From: Noviherbaspirillum humi
GTDB lineage: Bacteria > Pseudomonadota > Gammaproteobacteria > Burkholderiales > Burkholderiaceae_D
DNA: 64,000 nucleotides
Reading direction: 5' to 3'
NCBI RefSeq assembly: GCF_900188095.1
Contig: NZ_FZOT01000002.1
Coordinates: 310,001-374,000 of the forward strand
A program made the translations under genes and the position numbers. Position 1 is the stretch's first letter, and each line of letters starts with the position of its first letter. Below are positions 54,797-63,395 of the stretch, in pieces. The notes under the pieces are model-generated. The model was not told the DNA's origin. It saw only the letters and a program-made list of their open reading frames with translations, and did not search any database.

Positions 54797-55342
54797 TCAA
54801 TATTTCATTGCCGGCTGAACATCCTCACTGTCTCCGCCCGCAGACCCGCTCGGGAGGCGCGTGCCGCCGCCACTCGCTTCGTCCGCTGCGGCCCGCGGCC
54901 ACGCCATCACCGTCCGCGCCAGGCCGTTCCCTTCGCCGTTCCTCGATACGCGCACCATCCTGCTCAACATGCGTCCCTTCACTTCAGCGCGGACCCGATA
55001 GGTGCCCGACGGCAGGTCGACCAGCATCATCGGACCGTCGCAATGCGCCTCCATGACGGGCCTGCCGCTGCCATCCGCAATGTCCACCCGCACATCCGCC
55101 AGGTAGGCGCCATCCTGGGCCGCGAAAGTCAGCAGCAGATCGTAGCCAGAGGCCGCCTCCTTCATCGCCTTCGCCTCGTCCTCGCCGACGCCGCCGCAGA
55201 GATACCCGATCCCGTTCGCCGTGCGCCTGTGCGTCATGCCGAATTCATCGACCGGCGCGTCAGCGCTCACAGGCTGGCTCATTCCCGTCTCCGGCAGCAG
55301 GACGGCGCACAAGGCGATCGTCACGAAGTTTCGCTTGAACAT
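54797..55342 (-). CDS. Secreted protein of unknown function
   Basis: 181 aa from ATG 55342, chosen because it starts a signal peptide (MFKRNFVTIALCAVLLPETG). The mature part has GIGYLCGGVGEDEAKAMKEAA and a beta-rich segment (YLADVRVDIADGSGRPVMEA, PSGTYRVRAEVKGRMLSRMV) like a carboxypeptidase-regulatory or transthyretin-like domain. It belongs to no family I can name. Divergent from the four-gene ligase operon. Confidence 0.7.
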   Translation of the reverse strand: MFKRNFVTIALCAVLLPETGMSQPVSADAPVDEFGMTHRRTANGIGYLCGGVGEDEAKAMKEAASGYDLLLTFAAQDGAYLADVRVDIADGSGRPVMEAHCDGPMMLVDLPSGTYRVRAEVKGRMLSRMVRVSRNGEGNGLARTVMAWPRAAADEASGGGTRLPSGSAGGDSEDVQPAMKY

Positions 55343-55539
55343 GATGTTCTTCCACGCATCGGGCTGGCAGGATTCGTGCTGCATCGACCATGCCTGAGCC
55401 GTGTGAAAACAGCTCTCCGCCGTTGCAGACGGTTGCAATGCATTTGAAACTTTTGCATCCGGCAAAGCTCTTTACGAAACCGGGGTGGCCCCGCCGCAGG
55501 AAGCGATGCGGGCGAGGACCGGACCGATGCGGACCATGA

Positions 55540-56274
55540 GTGGAATACGTGATCACCGACAAACTCGTCCTACCCGTCAAGATACTGCCGCAGCCCGACG
55601 AAACCACCTGCGGCCCGACCTGCCTGCAGGCGGTTTACCGTTACTGGGGTGAAAGCGAGGAGCTGACCGGCGTGATCAATCGCGCCGGCCGCCTGGAACA
55701 TGGCGGCACCTTCGCCGTCTTTCTCGCCTGCGATGCCCTGCGCAAGGGCTACCGCGCCACCATCTATACCTACAACCTCAATGTGTTCGATCCGACCTGG
55801 TTCACCCGCGGGGATGTGGACATCGCCGAGCGCCTCAGCGCCCAGCGCGAGATCAAGATGGATTACCGCCTGCAGCATGCCACTACCGGCTACCTGGAGT
55901 TTCTCAAGCTCGGCGGACGGCTGCGGCTGCTGGACCTGTCGCGCGGCCTGATACACGGCATGCTCAGGCGCGGCATTCCCATCATCACCGGACTCAGCTC
56001 GACCTATCTGTACCGCGTGCCGCGCGAATTCGGCCCGGACGATACGCCGGACGACATCCGCGGCCTGCCATCGGGCCATTTCGTCATCATCGCCGGCTAT
56101 GAACGCAGCCGGCGCCGTCTGCTGGTGGTCGATCCCTACCAGCAGAATCCCTATGCCAGCACGCATGAATACTGGCTCAGCATAGAGCGCGTCGTTGGTG
56201 CCGTGCTGCTCGGCATCGTCACCCATGACGCCAACTTGCTGATCATTCAGCCGCCCGAGGGGCGACAGGAATAG
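55540..56274 (+). CDS. C39-like cysteine peptidase, first gene of an amide-ligase operon
   Basis: 244 aa from GTG 55540; no in-frame ATG fits better. C39/papain-like catalytic elements are present in order: Gln18 and Cys24 in QPDETTCGPTCLQAVYRYWG, His180 in SGHFVIIAGYE and Asp198 in VVDPYQQNP. There is no signal peptide or transporter domain, unlike bacteriocin C39 exporters, so it acts in the cytoplasm. The ATP-grasp gene begins 2 bp after its stop. Its substrate is presumably a peptide or amide made by the following ligases. Confidence 0.82.
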   Translation: MEYVITDKLVLPVKILPQPDETTCGPTCLQAVYRYWGESEELTGVINRAGRLEHGGTFAVFLACDALRKGYRATIYTYNLNVFDPTWFTRGDVDIAERLSAQREIKMDYRLQHATTGYLEFLKLGGRLRLLDLSRGLIHGMLRRGIPIITGLSSTYLYRVPREFGPDDTPDDIRGLPSGHFVIIAGYERSRRRLLVVDPYQQNPYASTHEYWLSIERVVGAVLLGIVTHDANLLIIQPPEGRQE

Positions 56275-56276
56275 CC

Positions 56277-57743
56277 ATGAACATCCTTTTCGTCGTCAGC
56301 CAAGAGCAGGACTGGCCGTTCGACATCCCAGGCATAGAAGCAATCTCCGCGCAAACCTATCTGATGGATCCGGCCTATGGCGAATGCGGTCCGACCAAAG
56401 TCTTCAATCTCTGCCGCGCCTACCGCTACCAGAACGACGGCTACTATGTTTCGCTGCTGGCCGAGGCGCGCGGCCACAGGCCGGTGCCCGATGTGGAAGC
56501 AATACGCGACCTGCAGTCCGAGGACCTGCTGCCGGACCTCGGCGCCAAGCTGGGCGACCTGATCGACTGCTCGCTGTCCCGCGTCGAAGCGGACGTCGTC
56601 GATCTGGACATCTACTTCGGCCGCGACGCAGGCGGACGCCATGAGCACTTGTGCCGCCGGCTGTTCGAGCTGCTGCGGGCGCCGCTGCTGCATGTGCGGC
56701 TCGAGCGCCTGAACGACCGGTGGCGGCTGTGCAGCGTCCACGCCGGCAGCTTGCGCGATGTCCCCCGCAGCCATCATGAGCTTGCGACCGACGCCGCGCG
56801 CAGCTACCTGAAGCAGCAGAAGATACGCATGGCGCGGCCGCCCGGACAGCGACCGGCGGTCGCCATCCTGCACGATCCCCGGCGCGCCGATTCGCCCTCC
56901 AACCGGGCCGCGCTGGAGAAATTCGCTGTCGCGGCGCGCCAGCTCGGCATGCGCACCGAACTGCTCACCGCCCGCGACTGCCACCGGCTCGCTGATTTCG
57001 ATGCCCTGTTCATCCGCGAGACGACCGGCATCAACCACCATACCTACCGCATCTCGCGCCAAGCCGCCGATGCCGGGCTGGTGGTCATCGACGATCCCGA
57101 TTCGATCCTGCGCTGCACCAACAAGATCTATCTGTCCGAGCTGCTGATCCGCCACCATCTGCCGACGCCGAAGGCGATGCTGGTCCATCGCGGCAATATC
57201 GACCAGATCGGCGGCGCGCTCGGCCTGCCCTGCATCCTGAAGCAGCCGGACGGCGCCTTTTCCGTCGGGGTGGTGAAGGTCGAGTCGGAGGCGGAGCTGC
57301 TGCCGACGGTGGAGGCGCTGCTGGAAAAATCGGAGCTGGTGCTGGCGCAGGAGTACCTGCCCACCGACTACGACTGGCGCATCGGCGTGCTGGACGGGCG
57401 GGTGCTCTTCGCCTGCAAGTACTACATGGCCTCAGGGCACTGGCAGATCATCAAGCATGAGCAGCAGCAGATGAGCGAAGGCCGCACCGAGGCGCTGGCC
57501 GTGGGCGAAGTGCCGGACGACGTGGTGCGCATCGCGCTGCAGGCCGCGGCGCTGATCGGCGACGGCTTCTACGGCGTCGACCTGAAACAGGTCGGCAGCC
57601 AGGTCTACGTCATCGAGATCAACGACAACCCGAACGTCGACGCCGGCAACGAGGATGGCGTGCTGGGGGATGCCCTCTACCGCGAGGTCATGGGCGTGTT
57701 CCGCAAGCGCATCGAGGCCCTCAAGGGAAACAGCACAGCATGA
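56277..57743 (+). CDS. RimK-type ATP-grasp ligase with RLAN N-terminal domain
   Basis: 488 aa. An N-terminal domain (about 1-180; LFVVSQEQDWPF, TKVFNLCRAYRYQNDGYYVSLLAEARG) of the RimK-like ATP-grasp N-terminal type, a middle region (DALFIRETTGINHHTYR, DDPDSILRCTNKIYLSELL) and an ATP-grasp catalytic core (about 290-480): KQPDGAFSVGVVKV, VLAQEYLPTDYDWRIGVLDGRVLFA and YGVDLKQVG with the Mg-ligand motif EINDNPNVDAG. ATP-grasp ligases of this group add an amino acid to a carboxylate via acyl phosphate. Overlaps the next gene by ATGA. Confidence 0.88.
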   Translation: MNILFVVSQEQDWPFDIPGIEAISAQTYLMDPAYGECGPTKVFNLCRAYRYQNDGYYVSLLAEARGHRPVPDVEAIRDLQSEDLLPDLGAKLGDLIDCSLSRVEADVVDLDIYFGRDAGGRHEHLCRRLFELLRAPLLHVRLERLNDRWRLCSVHAGSLRDVPRSHHELATDAARSYLKQQKIRMARPPGQRPAVAILHDPRRADSPSNRAALEKFAVAARQLGMRTELLTARDCHRLADFDALFIRETTGINHHTYRISRQAADAGLVVIDDPDSILRCTNKIYLSELLIRHHLPTPKAMLVHRGNIDQIGGALGLPCILKQPDGAFSVGVVKVESEAELLPTVEALLEKSELVLAQEYLPTDYDWRIGVLDGRVLFACKYYMASGHWQIIKHEQQQMSEGRTEALAVGEVPDDVVRIALQAAALIGDGFYGVDLKQVGSQVYVIEINDNPNVDAGNEDGVLGDALYREVMGVFRKRIEALKGNSTA

Positions 57744-59008
57744 GCGCAATGCCCAATGCCTTGCCGGCGTTCTCCGGCTACGGCATCGAACTGGAATACA
57801 TGATCGTGAACCGGCAGACGCTGGACGTGATGCCGATCGCCGATCAAGTGCTCAGGCTGGGCGCCGGCAGGCCGGCGAGCGAGGTCAGGCGCGGCCCGAT
57901 GGGATGGTCGAATGAATTCGTGCTGCACGTGATCGAAGTGAAGAACCTGGCGCCGATGACCGCGCTGAACGCGCTGCCCGATCTGTTCCTGCGCGAGACG
58001 GCCCATATCAACCAGCTGCTGCAGGCGTTCGACGCCTGCCTGATGCCGGGCGCGATGCATCCCTGGATGGACCCTCGCAGCGAGACCCGGCTGTGGCCGC
58101 ATGAGAACGATGCCATCTATAACGCCTACGCCCGCATCTTCGATACCAGCACCCACGGCTGGGCCAATCTGCAGAGCATGCATATCAACCTGCCGTTCGC
58201 CGACGACGACGAGTTCGCCCGGCTGCATGCGGCGGTGCGCCTGGCCTTGCCGCTCCTTCCGGCGCTGGCCGCCAGCTCGCCGGTCGCCGACGGCAACGTC
58301 AGCGGCTGCCTGGATTACCGGATGCAGGTCTACTGCCGCAACGCCGACGAACTGCCTTCCATCGCCGGCAAGGTGGTACCGGAAACGGTATCCAGTGAAG
58401 CGGATTACCAACGGCTGATCCTGGCGCCGATGTATCGCGACATCGCGCCGCATGATCCGGATGGCGTGCTGCAGGAAGAGTGGCTCAATTCCCGCGGCGC
58501 GATTGCCCGCTTCGACCGCAACGCCATCGAGATTCGCGTCATCGATACCCAGGAATGTCCGCGCGCCGACCTGGCGGTGGCCGCCGCTGCCGTGCACCTG
58601 GTACGTCGCCTGTATGATGCCGGCGCCGACCGGCTGGCCGAATTGCAGGCCATTCCGACCGATGAGCTCGCGGCGCTGCTGCAGGCATGCATACGGGATG
58701 CCGACCAGACCGTGATCCGCCACAAGCCTTATCTCGCACTGATGGGCGTGGACGAGGCCGAATGCAGCGCCGGCGCCCTCTGGCGCCATGTGCTGGCCGA
58801 CGTGCTGGACCCGCAACGCGTACCGCGGCCCGGCAGCGGCACGGCTTGGGCGGCACCGCTGGCACACATTCTGGAACACGGACCGCTGGCGCGCCGCCTG
58901 ATGCTGGCCATCGGCACGGATGCATCGAGGGCGCATCTGGCCGGCGTCTACCGGGAACTGTGCGCCTGCCTGGCGGAAGACCGACTGTTTTTCCCGCCGC
59001 AATCTTGA
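57740..59008 (+). CDS. GCS2-type glutamate ligase (carboxylate-amine ligase)
   Basis: 422 aa, ATG fixed by ATGA overlap. It opens with the glutamate-cysteine ligase family-2 motif SGYGIELEYMIVNRQTLDVMPIAD, then WSNEFVLHVIEVKN, NLQSMHINLPFADDDEF, GCLDYRMQVYCRNADELP and NAIEIRVIDTQECPRADLA. GCS2 enzymes join the gamma-carboxyl of glutamate to an amine with ATP. Which amine is used cannot be told. Its stop overlaps the TTG start of the last gene. Confidence 0.87.
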   Translation: MSAMPNALPAFSGYGIELEYMIVNRQTLDVMPIADQVLRLGAGRPASEVRRGPMGWSNEFVLHVIEVKNLAPMTALNALPDLFLRETAHINQLLQAFDACLMPGAMHPWMDPRSETRLWPHENDAIYNAYARIFDTSTHGWANLQSMHINLPFADDDEFARLHAAVRLALPLLPALAASSPVADGNVSGCLDYRMQVYCRNADELPSIAGKVVPETVSSEADYQRLILAPMYRDIAPHDPDGVLQEEWLNSRGAIARFDRNAIEIRVIDTQECPRADLAVAAAAVHLVRRLYDAGADRLAELQAIPTDELAALLQACIRDADQTVIRHKPYLALMGVDEAECSAGALWRHVLADVLDPQRVPRPGSGTAWAAPLAHILEHGPLARRLMLAIGTDASRAHLAGVYRELCACLAEDRLFFPPQS

Positions 59009-59724
59009 AGCCCTTCCTGCTATTCAGTTGCGAACACGGCGGCAACCGCATTCCCTCGGCTTGTCGCGGGCCTTTCATCGGCCATGAGGCGGTGCTGCAT
59101 ACCCATCGCGCTTACGACGCCGGGGCGCTGCGCATGGCGCGCGAGATGGCGCAGGCATTCCAGGCGCCCTTGCATGCCGCCGTCCTCTCGCGCCTGCTGA
59201 TCGACCTCAACCGCTCGCCGCATCATCCTCGCCTGTATTCCGAGTTCAGCCGCCACCTCCCGCAGGATGTCCGGGCCGATCTCCTGCAGGACCATTACCG
59301 CCGCTACCGCGATGGCGTGGAAGCGGCGGTAGGCGCGGCGGTGGCGGCGGACAAGCGGGTGCTGCATGTGTCCTGCCACAGCTTCACGCCGGTGCTGGAC
59401 GGGAAGCCGCGCAATGCCGACATCGGCTTGCTGTACGACCCGTCGCGCCTCGGCGAAGCGGCGCATTGCCGGCACTGGCGCGCGGCGCTGCTGCGGCGCA
59501 TGCCGGCGCTGCGGGTACGCATGAACTATCCCTACCGCGGCACGTCGGACGGATTCACCGTCTACCTGCGCAAGCGCTTCGGCGCGGATCGCTACGCCGG
59601 CATCGAACTCGAAATCAATCAGGCCTGCGTGCGAACCGAGAGTGCCTGGCCGGCATTGCGGCAAGCCCTCATCCGCAGTCTGGAAGACGCCCTCGAACAC
59701 TGGCCGGATGGCCAGCCTGGCTGA
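59005..59724 (+). CDS. N-formylglutamate amidohydrolase-family enzyme
   Basis: 239 aa from TTG 59005, which overlaps the GCS2 stop by TTGA. Family motifs are LLFSCEHGGNRIPSAC, HTHRAYDAGALRMAREMA, DLNRSPHHPRLYSEFS, LHVSCHSFTPVLDGKPRNADIGLLYDP and MNYPYRGTSDGFTVYLRKRFG. The His/Glu residues of SCEHGG and HVSCHSF are the expected metal site. It cleaves an amide from glutamate, possibly deprotecting the ligase product or preparing its precursor. Completes the four-gene unit. Confidence 0.88.
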   Translation: MKPFLLFSCEHGGNRIPSACRGPFIGHEAVLHTHRAYDAGALRMAREMAQAFQAPLHAAVLSRLLIDLNRSPHHPRLYSEFSRHLPQDVRADLLQDHYRRYRDGVEAAVGAAVAADKRVLHVSCHSFTPVLDGKPRNADIGLLYDPSRLGEAAHCRHWRAALLRRMPALRVRMNYPYRGTSDGFTVYLRKRFGADRYAGIELEINQACVRTESAWPALRQALIRSLEDALEHWPDGQPG

Positions 59725-59994
59725 ATCCGGAATACGTCCCGGCCGTATTTTTCATCTTTTCCCAATCGCGATTTGCCTTGAATGCGACAGCAATTGTTCG
59801 CAATCGAGCAATGGTTCTACCTGTTTTAACCACTGGATTCCCGGCTCGGTCCTGAATTGAAAGACTGGCGCTGCCCATGCCATATGTCACCTAGGTTCGT
59901 GAAATTGCTTCCAATACACTGGATTCGCAATAGAGGTCCGGCCATGCAAAGCCGGGCGAACGAACCCAGTTCGATCTACCTGTGGAGTCCCATC

Positions 59995-60312
59995 ATGGAA
60001 CACCAAGCACAAACTTGGAACGGCACCGCGAATCGCCCCCAAGGCCAACAAGAAGACAAGCCGGCTGAAGCCAGCATCCCGCCTAACCGGCGCCGGCTGC
60101 CGTGGCTGAAGCCGCATCCGCTGCTCGACTTCATTCTCTCACGCATGAACTTGCCGAACGATGCAGCATTGTGCCGGCGGCTGGAAGTCAAGCCCTACTA
60201 CATCAGCAAGGTGCGCAACCGCCGCGAGCGGGTCAGCGCCGAACTGCTGATCGCGCTGCATGAGGAAACCGGCATCAGCATCCGCGAATTGAAGAGCCAC
60301 CTCGAGGTCTGA
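59995..60312 (+). CDS. Small Cro/C1-type helix-turn-helix protein
   Basis: 105 aa from ATG 59995 with GTGGAG; ATG 59944 is an alternative. A proline-rich first third, then HPLLDFILSRMNLPNDAALCRRLEVKPYYISKVRNRRERVSAELLIALHEETGISIRELKSHL, a complete helix-turn-helix repressor-like domain. It lies 270 bp downstream of the ligase operon; a regulatory link is possible but not shown. Confidence 0.75.
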   Translation: MEHQAQTWNGTANRPQGQQEDKPAEASIPPNRRRLPWLKPHPLLDFILSRMNLPNDAALCRRLEVKPYYISKVRNRRERVSAELLIALHEETGISIRELKSHLEV

Positions 60313-60329
60313 CCGGCTCGTCAGCCACA

Positions 60330-60348
60330 GGACGCCTGGCCGGCGTCC
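60330..60348 (+). terminator. Possible terminator hairpin
   Basis: GGACGCC pairs with GGCGTCC, loop TGGCC, 18 bp after the HTH gene. There is no run of Ts, so factor-independent termination is doubtful. Confidence 0.4.
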
Positions 60349-60909
60349 TCCCGCATTACCTTTTCCGCCCTCATGCCATGGCCCGGTCGCCCGATGGACC
60401 GGGCGCACCGGAAACCTCCTTTTCCCCGTCAACTCCATGCGTTCGCGTGCATGCCGGGAACGGCCGACGCGCTCCCGCGAATCGATGATCTTCTCACGTG
60501 CCATCGCGCCGTCGCGCGCCGGCATGCCGTTACCAGAACCGGATGGCGGCGAAATGCCGGCAGTTGGGCCGCCGTGCCAGAGTACGTGGCCGATGAGGCA
60601 TGGAAGCGATGGCGCCGTGACGGGTGCACAGCGCCCGGCGCGCGCGACGAAACCAGTACCTGTCGCCGCGCAAGCGCAGCCGCCATGCAGGATCGACCTG
60701 CTGGCCGGCGGGAAGTCGGGAGGTGCATTCTTGGTCGCTCCCTCGCTTGGCCCGTCCGCTTCGAGGACATTGAAGTTGGCTCATGGACAAAAATCCTGAA
60801 AAAGGGATAAGGGATGCACGCGGTTAACGCAAGCGCCATGCCACTGGCCTTGTGGCAAGTTCATGGGAAGCGTTTCGCTCCCTTTTCAGGCTGTTGCGCG
60901 CGACAGCAA
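60349..60909. other. Intergenic, no supported gene
   Basis: Several open frames cross this stretch on both strands, all without ribosome site, known motif or clear codon bias. It could contain an unrecognised gene but nothing supports one. Confidence 0.4.
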
Positions 60910-61119
60910 TTACATGGCGCCAGGCGCCGGCGGCGCGGGACGCGCAGCCATGTCCATCTGCGCCGTCTTCACATGGCGGGCAACCGATGTCGTCGGTCTG
61001 GGCGTGTATCCCGGTCCCGGAAGATCGGAATGGCGGCCGCAGCCGCCCAGCAGAAGAAGCGGCACGGCAGCCAGGGCCATGCCGCGTGAACCAATGCGAA
61101 GAAGGGAGCGGGTATTCAT
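60910..61119 (-). CDS. Small putative lipoprotein
   Basis: 69 aa from ATG 61119. Arg-containing start followed by a lipobox (GMALAAVPLLLLGGC), then a Pro-rich tail (GRHSDLPGPGYTPRPTTSVA). The lipobox is good but the ribosome site is weak and the rest has no conserved motif. Confidence 0.45.
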   Translation of the reverse strand: MNTRSLLRIGSRGMALAAVPLLLLGGCGRHSDLPGPGYTPRPTTSVARHVKTAQMDMAARPAPPAPGAM

Positions 61120-61195
61120 GATGTCATGCGCTTCGGAGTGATGGAGCGTTGCCGGTAATCCGACATGAATGCAAACACCGTTCCCGCACGATGAA

Positions 61196-61492
61196 TCAGG
61201 CGGCGCGCGCCTGCCGCTGCGCCCCTCGGCGCTCATCGAGGCGCTTGTTGCGCATGTAGACCAATTGCCCGGCCACGGCAGTGAGCAGAATGAAAAAATT
61301 GGAAAACACGAACACCCAATTTTCAACGAGGTAGCTGTAGATGGTGAATCCGGTGGATGCCGCCAGCTGCCCGATGAAGAGCCAGCGCGATACGCCCTGC
61401 ACCGTACGGCTGCGCCATTGCGAATAGACCTGCCGAGAAATGGTCAGCACCAGTATGGCCGAGCTGATCCAGCCGATGACATCAGTAAGCAT
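61196..61492 (-). CDS. SemiSWEET/PQ-loop-like small membrane transporter
   Basis: 98 aa, ATG 61492 with GGGAGGG. Three hydrophobic helices: DVIGWISSAILVLTISRQVY, WLFIGQLAASTGFTIYSYLV and WVFVFSNFFILLTAVAGQLVY. Size and topology fit SemiSWEET, which transports sugars as a dimer. The usual PQ motif is RQ here (SRQVYSQWRS), so the assignment is moderate. Confidence 0.65.
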   Translation of the reverse strand: MLTDVIGWISSAILVLTISRQVYSQWRSRTVQGVSRWLFIGQLAASTGFTIYSYLVENWVFVFSNFFILLTAVAGQLVYMRNKRLDERRGAQRQARAA

Positions 61493-61527
61493 GTCCCTCC
61501 CTTTCGTGTTTCGTGGTTGTCATGCCC

Positions 61528-63021
61528 TCAGCCGCCGATGTCGAGGCGTCGCCCCTGGGTCGGCGCCGAACGGATCGGCAGCGTCACCTGCAGCACGCCG
61601 TCATGCATGGCGGCCGACGCGGCATCCGGATCGATGCCGCGCGGCAGCGAGATCATTCGATAGAAATGGCCATAGGATCGTTCCGAATGCAGCCTGTCGC
61701 CGCGCACGCCCTGGGCCTCGTCATGCCGCTCGCCCTCGATGATGAGCGCGTCGTGCTGCACCTCGACGTGCACATCCTTGCGCTGCACGCCCGGCAGTTC
61801 GGCGCACACCACTACCTTGTCGCCCTGTCGGCTGACTTCCACGACCGGCATCCATTCGCTGCGTGCCTCGCCGCGCTCGGCGCCTTGCGGGTCCGGCGCC
61901 GCGCCGGCAGGCTGGGCGGCGCGGCCGCCGAACATCGGCCGGCCGACGAAGCGCTCGAACAGCTGGTCCACCTCGCCGGACATCTTGCGCATCGCGGCCA
62001 TCGGTTCCTCGATCGCCTGCATGAGGTTCGGCAGCCACGAAGGCTCGCTCGCATGGCTTGACTGCTGGCGGCCCGAACCGGCATGCGCCGAATGCGCAGA
62101 ATGGGTCGACTGTGACGACTCCTTCTCCGCCCCGGTTCCCGCAGCCGGGTCCTGCGGTCGTGCCGCCGCGCCTTGGCTTTCAGCGCCGCCGCGCATGGAC
62201 TGCGCCATCGCGTCGGCCGGGCTGGCGCCGCCGGACACCGGTGCGCCCACCGGCGCTTCCGGCATCTGGCCCACGCGCCGCGCCTGCGGCGACTGCTGGT
62301 CCAGACTGACTTCCTCGGCGACGCGGAAGCCGCTTTCATCCTTCGGTATGCCGGCGAGCGCATCCATGCGCGACAGCGAGGACGAAGACTGGGTAGCGGC
62401 ACCGGCAGCCTGGCCCTGCTCCGCATTCCCCGGCTGCAGCCCGGTGCTCTGCGGCTGGCTGCCGCGGCCGAGCTGACCGGCATTGTCGGGCGTGGATGAC
62501 ACCACCGCCATGCCCGGATCCTCGTTGCCGTCCCCGCCCTCGCTGCCGGCCGCATAGGACGAAGAAGAAGCCGCGGCGCTGGAAGCGGAGGCCGAAGCGG
62601 CGGCATGTGCTGCCCGCGCACCATGCCGGCTTTCCAGGTGGCGCTTGAAGCGGACCAGGTCCTGCTGCAGGCGCTGGCTCAGAATGGCGCCTGCGTTGTC
62701 CTGGGGCAGGCTGAAATCGCCGTCGATGGAGACGGCGATGCGGGCGCCATTGCCGCTCGGCGTGACATCCACCCGGCCTTCGTGCGGGAAGCGCAATCCG
62801 CGCCAGGCGAAGCCCTGCCCCGGCCGGCTGTCCGTGATCTCCATTTCCCAGCTGACATCATGGCCGGCCAGCGTTGCCCGCCAGTGCAGATGCCGCTCGT
62901 CTTCGCGGCGCACCTCGATCACGTCGCTGATGAACTGCGGATACTCCTCGAAGCGCGTCAGCTCGCGGTAGGCGATATCCGGAGATGCATTGACGTCGAT
63001 AGTCTGGGCGATCCTGGCCAT
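61528..63021 (-). CDS. SRPBCC-Hsp20 fusion protein
   Basis: 497 aa, ATG 63021 behind GAGGAG. An N-terminal SRPBCC (START/polyketide cyclase-like) domain (about 1-135: AQTIDVNASPDIAYRELTRFEEYPQF, WRGLRFPHEGRVDVTP) is joined by a low-complexity linker (about 136-325, rich in Ala, Ser, Gln, Gly) to an Hsp20 module: pre-domain helix MRKMSGEVDQLFERFVGR and alpha-crystallin domain (about 388-497) with VVVCAELPGVQRKDVHVEV, RSYGHFYRMISLPRGID and HDGVLQVTLPI. Each part is complete. I know separate genes for both but not this fusion. Confidence 0.88.
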   Translation of the reverse strand: MARIAQTIDVNASPDIAYRELTRFEEYPQFISDVIEVRREDERHLHWRATLAGHDVSWEMEITDSRPGQGFAWRGLRFPHEGRVDVTPSGNGARIAVSIDGDFSLPQDNAGAILSQRLQQDLVRFKRHLESRHGARAAHAAASASASSAAASSSSYAAGSEGGDGNEDPGMAVVSSTPDNAGQLGRGSQPQSTGLQPGNAEQGQAAGAATQSSSSLSRMDALAGIPKDESGFRVAEEVSLDQQSPQARRVGQMPEAPVGAPVSGGASPADAMAQSMRGGAESQGAAARPQDPAAGTGAEKESSQSTHSAHSAHAGSGRQQSSHASEPSWLPNLMQAIEEPMAAMRKMSGEVDQLFERFVGRPMFGGRAAQPAGAAPDPQGAERGEARSEWMPVVEVSRQGDKVVVCAELPGVQRKDVHVEVQHDALIIEGERHDEAQGVRGDRLHSERSYGHFYRMISLPRGIDPDAASAAMHDGVLQVTLPIRSAPTQGRRLDIGG

Positions 63022-63395
63022 GATGGTCTCCTCGGAAAAAGTGCTGTGTCACGCCACACGCATGATTGCCGCATGCAAGACGGGCGAAGCATTTTTGCAA
63101 GTTCCATACCATTGCCTTTTACGCGCATGCGCGCGTTACCGCCCGCTCCTTCCATGTAAGTCTTACAGAGCTATATCCGCGATGGGCGCTCAACGAACAC
63201 CGCAGCGCGGCGTCTGCTCGCAGCGTGCTTTCCGCTTGCTCCGGCAAGTGCTCATCGGCCTTGTGGCCGACCTCGGCTTTCCGGCCTGAAACCCATTTGC
63301 GGTGGAACAGGACTTGCATCTCGCCTGCCATCGGCCGCGCGGCATGGATGTCGAACGCCGCGGCATTGCACCGGAATTCACGCAGGATATGGGTC
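63022..63395. other. Intergenic, no gene seen
   Basis: It separates the SRPBCC-Hsp20 gene from the divergent glycosyltransferase. A near-palindrome CATGTAAGTCTTACA lies at 63153-63167; a 14-of-15 match is at 54776-54790 on the other strand. No supported open frame. Confidence 0.5.

Noticed and set aside
60349-60909. Several 80-145-aa open frames after the HTH gene
   Set aside because: They overlap in different frames on both strands with no ribosome site or conserved motif.
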